Shown one piece after another: positions 42,061 to 50,273 of a stretch of 64,000 nucleotides of DNA. A model generated the notes under the pieces. The model did not search any database. It saw only the letters and a program-made list of their open reading frames with translations, and was not told where the DNA came from. Source of the stretch: CAVPDA01 sp963702495 (GTDB lineage Bacteria; Pseudomonadota; Gammaproteobacteria; Burkholderiales; Rhodocyclaceae); the NCBI GenBank assembly GCA_963702495.1, contig CAVPDA010000012.1, positions 61,733-125,732 on the forward strand, written 5' to 3'. The position numbers were made by a program, and so were the translations under genes. How positions within the stretch are numbered: the stretch's first letter is position 1; each line of letters begins with the position of its first letter.

Positions 42061-43503
42061 ATGACGCGAAGACCATTCCCGTTTTTCGCTGCGTCGATCC
42101 TGCTGCTGCTCATCTGCGTCACCGGGATGGCCTTCGCTCGCGGCGACGACCCGCTTCCCGCTCCCCTGGCGCAGGCGCTGAAGGCGGCCGACATTGCGGC
42201 CTCAGGCGTCGCCGTCTTCGTGCAGGAAGCCGGCGCCCGGAAGCCCAAGGTCAGCTTCAACGCTTCGCAGCCGATGAATCCGGCGTCGGTGATGAAGCTC
42301 GTCACCACCTATGCCGCGCTGGAACTGCTGGGGTCCGCCTACACTTGGCGCACCGAGGCCTACGCCGTCGGCCGCCTCACGGACGGCGTACTCGACGGCG
42401 ACCTCTTGCTCAAGGGCAGCGGCGACCCCAGGCTCAGCTTCGAGCAGTTCTGGCTGCTGTTGCGCAGCCTGCGGGCACGCGGCCTGCAGCACATCCGCGG
42501 CGATCTGGTGCTGGACCGCGGCCGTTTCGCGCCGGCGCCGCATGACCCGGCGGCCTTCGACGGCGAGCCGCTCGCCGCCTACAACGTGGGTGCCGACGCG
42601 CTGCTGCTCAGCTTCAAGGCGGTGCAACTCACGCTCATTCCGGATGCCGGCGCGACGGCTGTAGCCGTACTGCCCGAGCCGCAACCGGCGCAGCTCGATG
42701 TCCTCAACCTGCTCAAGCTCGGCGACGGTCCGTGCGGCGACTGGAAGGACTCTGTCCGCGCCGATCTAGTCCGCCACGGCGAAACCGCGCGGCTGGTCCT
42801 GACCGGCACTTTTCCCGCCACCTGCGGCGAGAAAACCTTGAGCCTCGGCGTGCTCTCCCACCCCGAGTTCGTTCTGGGCGTGTTCCGCCGGCTCTGGTCG
42901 GAGTTGGGCGGCACCCTCGACGGCGGCGTGCGCGACGGCGTCATGCCGAAGGCAGTGAGACCGCTCGCGTCCATCGACTCGCCCGCGCTGGCGGAAGTGG
43001 TGCGCGACATCAACAAGCTCAGCAACAATGTCATGGCGCGCCAACTGTTCCTCACCCTGGGCGCGGAGCACGGGCGAACGCCGGCGCGGGAAGCGGACGC
43101 CGACGCGGCAATCCGTGCCTGGCTCAAACGCAAGGGGCTCGATTTCCCCGAGCTGGTGCTGGAGAACGGCTCGGGGCTGTCGCGCCGCGAGCGCATCAGT
43201 GCCGAGAGCCTGGGCCGCCTGCTGCAGGCTGCCTATCGCAGTCCGGTCATGCCGGAGTTCATTGCGTCGCTGCCGCTGACGGCCGTGGATGGCACCATGA
43301 GAAAGCGGCTGCACGGCAACGGCATCGCGGGCCGCGCCCATGTCAAGACGGGCACGCTGGAAGGCGCGAAGTCGATCGCCGGCTACGTTCTGGACAAGGA
43401 CGGACGGCGCTGGGTGGTGGTGTTTCTGGTCAACCATCCCCATGCGTCGGCGGCGCGGGCGGCGCAGGACGCGCTGCTGCAGTGGATCTACGACAGGGAG
43501 TAA
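42061..43503 (+). CDS. dacB: D-alanyl-D-alanine carboxypeptidase/endopeptidase (PBP4, DacB)
   Basis: 480 residues. Signal peptide (LLLLICVTGMAFA, cleavage about residue 26). Class C penicillin-binding protein motifs: Ser76-x-x-Lys79 in NPASVMKLVTT, SNN in NKLSNNVMARQL (about residue 321) and KTG at 429-431 in HVKTGTLEGAKSIAGY. The size includes the insert domains typical of PBP4. Acts in the periplasm on peptide stems and cross-links. The small gene 43509-43754 follows at 5 bases. Confidence 0.93.
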   Translation: MTRRPFPFFAASILLLLICVTGMAFARGDDPLPAPLAQALKAADIAASGVAVFVQEAGARKPKVSFNASQPMNPASVMKLVTTYAALELLGSAYTWRTEAYAVGRLTDGVLDGDLLLKGSGDPRLSFEQFWLLLRSLRARGLQHIRGDLVLDRGRFAPAPHDPAAFDGEPLAAYNVGADALLLSFKAVQLTLIPDAGATAVAVLPEPQPAQLDVLNLLKLGDGPCGDWKDSVRADLVRHGETARLVLTGTFPATCGEKTLSLGVLSHPEFVLGVFRRLWSELGGTLDGGVRDGVMPKAVRPLASIDSPALAEVVRDINKLSNNVMARQLFLTLGAEHGRTPAREADADAAIRAWLKRKGLDFPELVLENGSGLSRRERISAESLGRLLQAAYRSPVMPEFIASLPLTAVDGTMRKRLHGNGIAGRAHVKTGTLEGAKSIAGYVLDKDGRRWVVVFLVNHPHASAARAAQDALLQWIYDRE

Positions 43504-43508
43504 TTCTG

Positions 43509-43754
43509 ATGCCCCCGCAAAAAATAGGCGGACTGCTCATCGCTTTCGGCTATTCGGTGCTGCTGTTCGAGGCCTTACGCACCGGAATCGCATGGTGGAA
43601 CGGCGAACTCGAGGAGCTGGGCGTGGAGGAGATCCTCGTGCTGCTCGCGCTGCCGGTGCTGGCCTGGGTGGCATGGCGCTTCCTGTACGCGCCGTCCCGC
43701 CGCAAGCGCGCCGCGATGCCGATCGAGCGCGGGTCGCACGCGCCGCCGGAATGA
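43509..43754 (+). CDS. small membrane protein of unknown function
   Basis: 81 residues with two membrane helices (about 7-27, IGGLLIAFGYSVLLFEALR, and 40-58, ILVLLALPVLAWVAWRFLY) and a basic C-terminus (RRKRAAMPIERGSH). It directly follows dacB (5 bases) and is likely co-transcribed. Not a recognised family. Confidence 0.6.
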   Translation: MPPQKIGGLLIAFGYSVLLFEALRTGIAWWNGELEELGVEEILVLLALPVLAWVAWRFLYAPSRRKRAAMPIERGSHAPPE

Positions 43755-43761
43755 CCGCAGC

Positions 43762-44322
43762 CTAGGGCACTCTCGGCCGCAACAGCCGTATCTCGAATTC
43801 CTGCTCGTAGGGCGGGACGTGGCATTCCACCACGTCGCCCGGGGCCACCTGCAGGCGCAGCCCGACGATCGCGGCGCGCACGGGCACCTGCGCCACGCAG
43901 CGGTCCACCAGCACCGCCGCGTGGATCGCCCGCGTGCCGCGCTGCGCCAGATAGGCCAGCACGCGCACCAGCGAATGCCCTTGGTACAGCACATCATCGA
44001 CGATCAGCACCGTGCTGCGGCTGACGTCACGCGCCGTGAACTCGGCATTCTCCGTGAGCGCGGTTTCGGGATGGAGCAGCGCCAGGTCGTCGCCGTAGCG
44101 CTCGAGCCTGAGGCTGTAGCGGGGCACCTCCAGCCCGTGCCGCAGCTTCAATCGTTCCTGCAGCATCGCCGCGAGCGGGTCGCCGCGGCGCAGAATGCCC
44201 AGGAGCAGCGGATCCTCGGTGCCCGCCAGCAGCCCCGCCATCCGCGCTGCCATGCGATCGAGCACCGTCCGCAACTGATCGGCCATGTACAGCGGATAGC
44301 GTTCGCCCGCGACTTGATTCAT
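43762..44322 (-). CDS. phosphoribosyltransferase-family protein (PyrR/Hpt-like)
   Basis: 186 residues from ATG 44322. The type I PRTase signature TVLIVDDVLYQGHSLVRVL (PRPP-binding, about residue 105-123) is preceded by LLGILRRGDPLAAML, the pattern of PyrR or hypoxanthine PRTases, and followed by RTRAIHAAVLVDR-like sequence. Upstream in-frame codons run into sfsA and show no similarity. It could be a uracil/hypoxanthine salvage enzyme or a PyrR regulator; no pyr genes are near. Confidence 0.75.
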   Translation of the reverse strand: MNQVAGERYPLYMADQLRTVLDRMAARMAGLLAGTEDPLLLGILRRGDPLAAMLQERLKLRHGLEVPRYSLRLERYGDDLALLHPETALTENAEFTARDVSRSTVLIVDDVLYQGHSLVRVLAYLAQRGTRAIHAAVLVDRCVAQVPVRAAIVGLRLQVAPGDVVECHVPPYEQEFEIRLLRPRVP

Positions 44323-44336
44323 CGTCACGGCCGGGT

Positions 44337-45045
44337 TCAGGGGATGACCACGGGCAGAGGACGCACCAGATCGATACCCTGTGCCGAGACGTCGGCGCCG
44401 CAGGCGATCGCCTCCACGCCGGCGGCCAGCGCCTGCCGCAGCACCCGGCCGTAGGTGGCATCGATGTGGTCGGCGGGACGCACCTCGCCGGCATCGCCGC
44501 GCTGCACGCAAAAGCACAGCACGGCGCGCCTGCCCTGCCGCACCAGCGTCGTCATTTCCTGCAGATGCTTCGTGCCGCGCGCGGTGACGGCGTCGGGAAA
44601 GAAGGCGACGCCGTCGCGCACCGCCGCGGTGACGTTCTTCACTTCCAGATAGCAGTCCGGCCGCCCTGATCCCGACAACAGCCAGTCGATGCGGCTGCGC
44701 TGCTCGCCGTACGGCACTTCGCCGCGCATCGTGTCATAGCCCGCAAGTTCCGGCAGCGTCCCGCCTTCGATCGCCTCGCGCACCAGATGATTGCTGCGCC
44801 CGGTGTGGATGCCCACCATCGCCCCCTCGGGCACCTCCACCAGTTCCCAGGTCCAGGCGTACTTGCGGGCCGGGATTGTCGGAGCGCGACAACCACACCG
44901 GGCTGCCGGGGACGGCGCAGCCGAGCATCGAGCCGGTGTTGGGGCAGTGGGCGGTCACGGTCGCGCCTGCCAGCTCCACGTCCGCCAGGAAGCGCTGATA
45001 GCGCCGCAGCAGACGCCCCCGCGTCAGCGCCTGCTCGAATCGCAT
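44337..45045 (-). CDS. sfsA: SfsA (sugar fermentation stimulation protein), frameshifted as read
   Basis: Two overlapping minus-strand frames together give a full SfsA: the first has RFLADVELAGATVTAHCPNT and GCAVPGSPVWLSRSDNP, the second continues EVPEGAMVGIHTGRSNHLVR, DYLLSGSGRPDCYLEVKNVT-like sequence and GRRAVLCFCVQRGDAGE. Dropping one base from the CC at 44870-44871 joins them (DNPARKYAWTWELVEVPEG) into 235 residues, the E. coli length of 234. SfsA binds DNA; its role is uncertain. Either an assembly error or a true single-base insertion. Confidence 0.85.
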
Positions 45046-45061
45046 CGGCCGCCCTGCCCGC

Positions 45062-45484
45062 TCACTCCGGCATCGGGCGCCGGCTGTTGAGCGCCAGCCA
45101 ACCGCGCGCGATGCGGTAGATGGCCCACAGGCCGACGATGCCGAACACCAGCCAGTTGAGCAGGAAGCCTACCAGCAGAACGTAGAGGATGCCGCCCAGA
45201 ACCAGCCACAGCACGCACCACCAGAAGGTGCTGGCCTGCCAGAGGAAGTGGCTCTCCAGGAAGGTGCCCCGGATGTCGTCGCGCTTGATGTAGTTGATGA
45301 TGATGGCGATGATCGACGTCCAGCCGAAGACGAACGCGCCAACCACGGTGGCCGCCTGCGAGAAGGCGCCGATGCCCAGGCCGATGGCGTGGAGCAGGTA
45401 CATGAGGTGGGTAAGGCGGATCAGGCCGTCGCTCGGGACATCCACCACGCTGGCGGGAGCGGAGGGGGTAATCGAAGAGTTCAT
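45062..45484 (-). CDS. DUF4870-type membrane protein
   Basis: 140 residues from ATG 45484. Three hydrophobic segments (THLMYLLHAIGLGIGAFSQA, VVGAFVFGWTSIIAIIINYI, LWLVLGGILYVLLVGFLLNW). The motif DDIRGTFLESHFLWQASTFW between helices 2 and 3 is characteristic of the short Tic20-like DUF4870 proteins. Function unknown. Confidence 0.68.
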   Translation of the reverse strand: MNSSITPSAPASVVDVPSDGLIRLTHLMYLLHAIGLGIGAFSQAATVVGAFVFGWTSIIAIIINYIKRDDIRGTFLESHFLWQASTFWWCVLWLVLGGILYVLLVGFLLNWLVFGIVGLWAIYRIARGWLALNSRRPMPE

Positions 45485-45577
45485 GATGAGTCCTTTCTCC
45501 ATGGATCGGCGCGCACGGCGCGCCCTGCGTTCCCGGCTTGGCGCGCGGCGCGCCGCAATCAATTTGGGGGCACGCCC

Positions 45578-47042
45578 TCAAATCCCAAGCCCGGACCAGA
45601 GTTCATCCACCCGCCGCTTCACCGACGCGTCCATCACGATCGGCCGGCCCCACTCGCGGCTGGTCTCGCCCGGCCACTTGCTGGTGGCGTCGATGCCCAT
45701 CTTGCTGCCCAACCCGGCCACCGGGGAGGCGAAGTCGAGATAGTCGATCGGCGTGTTCTCCACCATCACGGTGTCGCGGGCGGCATCGACGCGGGTGGTG
45801 AGCGCCCAGATCACCTCCTTCCAGTCGCGGATGTTCACATCTTCGTCGGTGACGATGATGAGCTTGGTGTACATGAACTGGCGCAGGAAGGACCAGATGC
45901 CGAACATGACCCGCTTGGCGTGCCCCGGGTACTGCTTGCGCATCGACACGCAGGCCAGCCGGTAGGAGCAGCCTTCGGGCGGCAGATAGAAATCGGTGAT
46001 CTCCGGAAACTGCTTCTGCAGCAGCGGCACGAACACTTCGTTGAGCGCGACGCCGAGGATGGCCGGCTCGTCGGGCGGCTTGCCGGTGTAGGTGGAGTGG
46101 TAGATCGGATCGCGCCGCATGCTGATGCGCTCGATGGTGAACACCGGAAACTCCGCCACTTCGTTGTAATAGCCGGTGTGGTCGCCGAAGGGCCCCTCGC
46201 GCGCCGTTTCCCCCGGATGGATCACGCCCTCCAGCACGATCTCGGCCGAGGCCGGCACCTGGAGGTCCGAACCGAGGCACTTCACGACCTCGGTCTTGGC
46301 CCCCCGCAGCAGGCCGGCGAACTGGTACTCGGACAAGGGTGTCCGGCACCGGCGTCACCGCGCCGAGAATGGTGGCGGGATCGGCGCCCAGCGCCACGGC
46401 AACGGGAAACGGCTGGCCCGGATTGCGTTCGCAGTGGTCGCGGAAGTCCAGCGCTCCGCCGCGATGGGCGAGCCAGCGCATGATGACCTTGTTCCCACCG
46501 ATCACCTGCTGGCGGTAGATTCCCAGATTCTGCCGCGCCTTGAGCGGCCCGCGGGTGACCGTAAGTCCCCAGGTGATGAGCGGGCCCGCGTCACCCGGCC
46601 AGCAGGTCTGGATCGGCAACCGCGACAGGTCGACGTCCCTGCCTTCCCACACGATCTCCTGGCAGGGGGCGGCGGACACGACCTTGGGCTGCATGTGGAG
46701 CACCTGCCGGAGCACGGGCAGCTTGTCCCAGGCGTCCTTCAGGCCCCTGGGCGGCTCCGGTTCCTTGAGATAGGCCAGAAGCTTGCCCACTTCCCGCAGC
46801 GCCTCGGGCGCGTCCTCGCCCATGCCCAGGGCCACCCGCCGTACGGTACCGAACAGGTTGCCCAGCACCGGAATCGTGTGGCCCTTGGGTTTCTGGAACA
46901 GGATCGCCGGTCCGCCGCTGCGCAGCACGCGGTCGCAGATCTCCGTCATTTCCAGCCGCGGATCGATCTCGACGCCGACGCGCTTCAACTCCCCCAGCTT
47001 TTCCAACTGGGCGATGAAATCGCGCAGATCCGAGTAACGCAC
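45578..47042 (-). CDS. ubiD: 4-hydroxy-3-polyprenylbenzoate decarboxylase UbiD, frameshifted as read
   Basis: N-terminal frame has RDFIAQLEKLGELKRVGVEI, EIVWEGRDVDLSRLPIQTCW, GGNKVIMRWLAHRGGALDF and VAVALGADPATILGAVTPVP; the C-terminal frame has VLEGVIHPGETAREGPFGDH, with the catalytic glutamates, and KPPDEPAILGVALNEVFVPL. Removing one A from the AA at 46335-46336 joins them (PVPDTLSEYQFAG) into about 487 residues, near E. coli UbiD 497. It uses prenylated FMN to decarboxylate the ubiquinone precursor. GTG 47042 is the best start. The downstream ubiquinone gene ubiH is also in the window. Confidence 0.88.
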
Positions 47043-47077
47043 TACGGCAAAAGTCGCCGCAAGGCGACTCTCGAAGC

Positions 47078-47124
47078 TCCCCTCTCCCTCCCGGGAGAGG
47101 GGCTGGGGGTGAGGGAGAGGCCCC
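47078..47124. repeat. dispersed GC-rich intergenic repeat (PHPQPLS-type)
   Basis: CCCTCTCCCTCCCGGGAGAG followed by GGGCTGGGGGTGAGGGAG forms a stem with CCCTCTCCC and GGGAGAGGG. Bacterial genomes commonly carry this element many times; translated it gives the familiar PHPQPLSREGEG. It lies between ubiD and the cytochrome gene and is not coding. Confidence 0.6.
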
Positions 47125-47179
47125 GCGCTATTCACGGGGTGTAGGTTGTGAAAGATGGTTCTCGTCACCATACGCATCA

Positions 47180-47632
47180 TCAGCGCGTGCGATAGGCCGC
47201 GTGGCAGGCGACGCAGTTCGCCGTCACCTGCTGCAGCGCCGCATAGGCCTTCGCCTGGTCGCCGGACCGGGCGATGTTGGCGAATTCGCTCGCCGCGTCG
47301 TGCATCGTCAGCCCGATGCCGCGCATCGCCTCCGGCATGTAGCGCCCGGGCCCCTGGCCGCGGGTGCGGGCGGCGTGCTTGCCCATGCTGGAACGTCCGA
47401 GGCGTTGTTCCGCGATGTCCGCCGCCTCCTTGAGCTTGTTTTGCGCCAGCAGCGCGAGGATCTCGTGCAGCGCGCCCATATTGTCGATCATCTCCTCGCG
47501 CAGCACCGCCTGCGAGATGGCGGGCATGGTCACCAGCTGGCGCGGATCTTCCGGAATGGGAGGCTCCTGGGCCGCGGCAATGCCAGCGCAGAACCAAAGT
47601 GCCGCGGCGACGAAGAGGTGGACAGATCTCAT
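47180..47632 (-). CDS. periplasmic cytochrome c (c'-type fold)
   Basis: 150 residues with a signal peptide (cleavage after AAA about residue 21) and a single C-terminal heme motif CVACHAAYR (CxxCH about residue 140), preceded by helical repeats. The C-terminal heme with an otherwise helical chain resembles cytochrome c', which binds NO or relates to other small ligands. A CxxCH at the end of a four-helix bundle supports this, but axial ligands are not assignable. Not adjacent to the oxidase genes. Confidence 0.78.
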   Translation of the reverse strand: MRSVHLFVAAALWFCAGIAAAQEPPIPEDPRQLVTMPAISQAVLREEMIDNMGALHEILALLAQNKLKEAADIAEQRLGRSSMGKHAARTRGQGPGRYMPEAMRGIGLTMHDAASEFANIARSGDQAKAYAALQQVTANCVACHAAYRTR

Positions 47633-47740
47633 GGCGACTCCTGGTGGAATGTGCAGCGCATTGTAAGGCTGTTCCGTACCCGCTGCGGCAAGAGGAGGCG
47701 GCGGCGCGGACGACAGCGGTTCGGGAACTCCGACGTGCGA

Positions 47741-47767
47741 TTAGCACTCAGAAGTCCAGAGTGCTAA
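47741..47767. promoter_or_regulatory. CIRCE element (HrcA operator) upstream of rpoH
   Basis: TTAGCACTC-N9-GAGTGCTAA is exact. It sits 26 bases before the rpoH ATG, and its 3' arm overlaps TAAAAT (47764-47769), a likely -10 hexamer, so HrcA bound here would block the rpoH promoter. Confidence 0.95.
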
Positions 47768-47793
47768 AATTGCCCCCAAGGAGGTAATGCTGA

Positions 47794-48652
47794 ATGGGCC
47801 AAACGTTTTCCCTGCCGGTACCGTCTGCGGTTGGAAGTCTGGAGAGCTACATCCAGACGGTGAATCGCTTTCCGATCCTGAGCGAGGCGAGCGAGCTGGA
47901 ACTGGCGCGACGCTTCCATCAGGACGAGGACGTCGATGCGGCGCGGCAACTGGTCGTTTCGCATCTGCGGCTGGTCGTGTCGGTGGCGCGCGGCTATCTC
48001 GGCTATGGCCTGCCCCACGCCGACCTGATCCAGGAAGGCAACATCGGGCTGATGAAGGCGGTGAAGCGCTTCGACCCCGAGCGCGGCGTGCGCCTGGTGA
48101 GCTTCGCCATCCACTGGATCAAGGCCGAGATCCACGAATACATCCTGCGCAACTGGCGGCTGGTGAAAATCGCCACCACCAAGGCGCAGCGCAAGCTGTT
48201 CTTCAATCTGCGCAGCCTGAAGAGCGGATCTGCACACCATGGGCCCCGACGAGGTCAATGGCATGGCGCGCCAACTCAACGTCAAGCCCGCGGAAGTGGT
48301 GGAGATGGAAACCCGCCTTTCCGGCCAGGACGTGGCGCTGGAGCCGAGCAGCGACGAGGATGACGAGCGCGTCGCGCCCATCGCCTATCTGGCGGACCCC
48401 CGCGCCGAGCCGTCCGAAGTGCTGGCCGAGCGGCAGATGCAGGCGCTGCAGGAGGACGGGCTGAAGAAGGCGCTGGCGAGCCTGGATGCGCGCAGCCGCA
48501 ACATCATCGCGCGCCGCTGGCTCCACGAAGGCGAAAGCGCCACCCTGCACGAACTGGCGGCAGAGTATGGCGTATCGGCGGAACGTATCCGCCAGATCGA
48601 AGCCAAGGCAATGCAGAAGATGAAGGGACTGCTCGGCGCGGCGATTGCCTGA
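47794..48652 (+). CDS. rpoH: heat-shock sigma factor RpoH (sigma-32), frameshifted as read
   Basis: N-terminal frame: MGQTFSLPVPSAVGSLESYI, region 2 motifs LARRFHQDEDVDAARQLVVS and DLIQEGNIGLMKAVKRFDPE, then IHWIKAEIHEYILRNWRLVK and the RpoH-specific ATTKAQRKLFFNLRS. The C-terminal frame has VVEMETRLSGQDVALEPSSD and the region 4 helix TLHELAAEYGVSAERIRQIE. Deleting one G at 48226-48227 joins them (LKSDLHTMGPDEVNG) into 285 residues, against 284 in E. coli. AAGGAGGT lies 8 bases before ATG 47794. Controls the heat-shock regulon. True loss of this gene is unlikely. Confidence 0.92.
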
Positions 48653-48671
48653 TCGCTGCGGCTCACGTCAG

Positions 48672-48695
48672 AACGGGCGGCTGTTGCCGCCCGTT
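48672..48695. terminator. bidirectional hairpin between rpoH and sco
   Basis: AACGGGCGGC and GCCGCCCGTT form a perfect 10-bp stem with a TGTT loop, 19 bases after the rpoH stop and 1 base from the sco stop. The T tract is weak on both strands, so termination is plausible, not certain. Confidence 0.65.
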
Positions 48696-48696
48696 G

Positions 48697-49335
48697 TCAT
48701 TTGCCGGCCAGAAGCAGCTTGATATCTCCTGCGATCACGTCCGCAGCCTCGCCGTGCCTGAGGTACAGCCGCAGCCGGCCCTTGGGATCGAAGACGTAGG
48801 TTCCGGCGGTGTGATCGACGGTGTACGAGGTCGCGGTCTTGCCCGGCGCCTTCTGGTAGAACACCTTGAACTCCTGCGCCGTCTTCCGCGTCGTTTCGGC
48901 GTCGCCGCGCAAACCGAGGAACCCGGCATCGAAGGCAGGAACGTACTGCGCCAGCAGATCCTGCGTGTCCCGTTCCGGGTCCACCGTGACGAAGAGCACC
49001 TGCACGCGCCGCGCATCCTCGCCCAGCAGCTTCATCACCTGCGCCATCGCGGAGAGGTTGGTGGGACAGACGTCGGGGCACTGGGTGTAGCCGAAGAACA
49101 GGGTCACCACCTTGCCGCGGAAATCCTCCAGCTTGCGCGGCTTGCCGCTGTGGTCGGTGAGAGCAAAGTCCTTGCCGTAGCTGACCCCGGTGATATCGGT
49201 GCTGGCGAACTTGACGTCCGAGCCGCCGCATCCGGCGAGCAGCAATGGCACGGCGGCGCAAAGGGCCAGACACAAGCGGCGCACCAACTCCAACACGGAC
49301 CGTACCGGCGAGTCCTGCGGCCCGCTCCGGGTCAT
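48697..49335 (-). CDS. SCO1/SenC-family copper chaperone for cytochrome oxidase
   Basis: 212 residues. Lipoprotein signal with LLLAGC (Cys about residue 36). The thioredoxin-like domain has the copper-binding GYTQCPDVCPTNL (CxxxC about residues 91-95) and the conserved histidine in TSYTVDHTAGTYVF. Delivers copper to the CuA site of subunit II in the periplasm. Last gene of the heme A and oxidase cluster; ctaB precedes it at 38 bases. Confidence 0.94.
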   Translation of the reverse strand: MTRSGPQDSPVRSVLELVRRLCLALCAAVPLLLAGCGGSDVKFASTDITGVSYGKDFALTDHSGKPRKLEDFRGKVVTLFFGYTQCPDVCPTNLSAMAQVMKLLGEDARRVQVLFVTVDPERDTQDLLAQYVPAFDAGFLGLRGDAETTRKTAQEFKVFYQKAPGKTATSYTVDHTAGTYVFDPKGRLRLYLRHGEAADVIAGDIKLLLAGK

Positions 49336-49373
49336 CCGTATCGCACCAGGGAGGCGGCGCCGGAGCGATCCGT

Positions 49374-50273
49374 TCACAGCGGCAGGTAATGGTCCACCAG
49401 AAGCGCCGCGAACAGCGCCGACAGGTAGACGATGGAATAGCGGAAGGTCCGGCGCGCCACGTTGTCGCTGTATTCGCGCCACAGCAGCCAGGCGTAGGCG
49501 AGGAAGACGAAACCCAGCGCCAGGGCGAAGAACAGGTAGATCCAGCCGCTCATGCGGGTGGCGAACGGAAGCAGCGTCACCGCGACGAGGATGATGGTGT
49601 ACAGCAGCACCTGCAGCCGGGTGAACTCGGAGCCGTGGGTTACCGGCAACATGGGCAGGCCGGCGCGTGCATATTCGCGGGTGCGGTAGAGGGCCAGCGA
49701 CCAGAAGTGAGGCGGCGTCCAGGCGAAGATGATGAGGAACAGCAGCAGCGCCTGGTGCGACACCTCGCCGGTCACCGCCGCCCAGCCCAGCACCGGAGGC
49801 ATGGCACCCGAGGCACCGCCGATGACGATGTTCTGGGGTGTGGCAGGCTTCAGGATCACCGTATAGATGATGGCGTAGCCGACGAAGGTGGCCAGCGTCA
49901 GCCACATGGTGAGCGGATTCACGCCGTGCCACAGCAGGGTCAGTCCGAGCCCGCCGACGACGCCGGAAAACAGCAGCGTCTCGGGCGAACTGACCTCGCC
50001 GCGCGGCAGCGGGCGGGCGCGGGTGCGGGCCATCAGGGCGTCGATCTTCTGCTCCACGAGGCAGTTGACCGCGGCCGCGGCGCCCGCCACCAGTGCGATA
50101 CCGACGGTGGCGAAGAACACCGTCTGCGCCGGCGGCAGCCCGTCGGGAACGGCGAGAAACATGCCGATTACGGCACAGAAGACGATGAGCGAGACGACGC
50201 GCGGCTTGGTCAGCTGGTAGTACTGCCGCAACCGATGCGAAGTGGATTGCCAGTCAAGCGGCAGCGCTTTCAT
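49374..50273 (-). CDS. ctaB: protoheme IX farnesyltransferase (heme O synthase)
   Basis: 299 residues with several membrane helices. The prenyltransferase motifs NCLVEQKIDALMARTRARPL (about residues 75-94, NxxxD...DxxxxR type) and YTVILKPATPQNIVIGGASG-like sequence are intact. It farnesylates heme B to heme O. It overlaps ctaA by 20 bases, and the pair produces heme A for the oxidase encoded next door. Confidence 0.95.
   Translation of the reverse strand: MKALPLDWQSTSHRLRQYYQLTKPRVVSLIVFCAVIGMFLAVPDGLPPAQTVFFATVGIALVAGAAAAVNCLVEQKIDALMARTRARPLPRGEVSSPETLLFSGVVGGLGLTLLWHGVNPLTMWLTLATFVGYAIIYTVILKPATPQNIVIGGASGAMPPVLGWAAVTGEVSHQALLLFLIIFAWTPPHFWSLALYRTREYARAGLPMLPVTHGSEFTRLQVLLYTIILVAVTLLPFATRMSGWIYLFFALALGFVFLAYAWLLWREYSDNVARRTFRYSIVYLSALFAALLVDHYLPL

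Noticed and set aside
45603..47747. A long minus-strand frame covering ubiD to the cytochrome gene
   Set aside because: It contains the N-terminal half of UbiD but the rest is out-of-frame reading, including a stretch through the PHPQPLS-type repeat.
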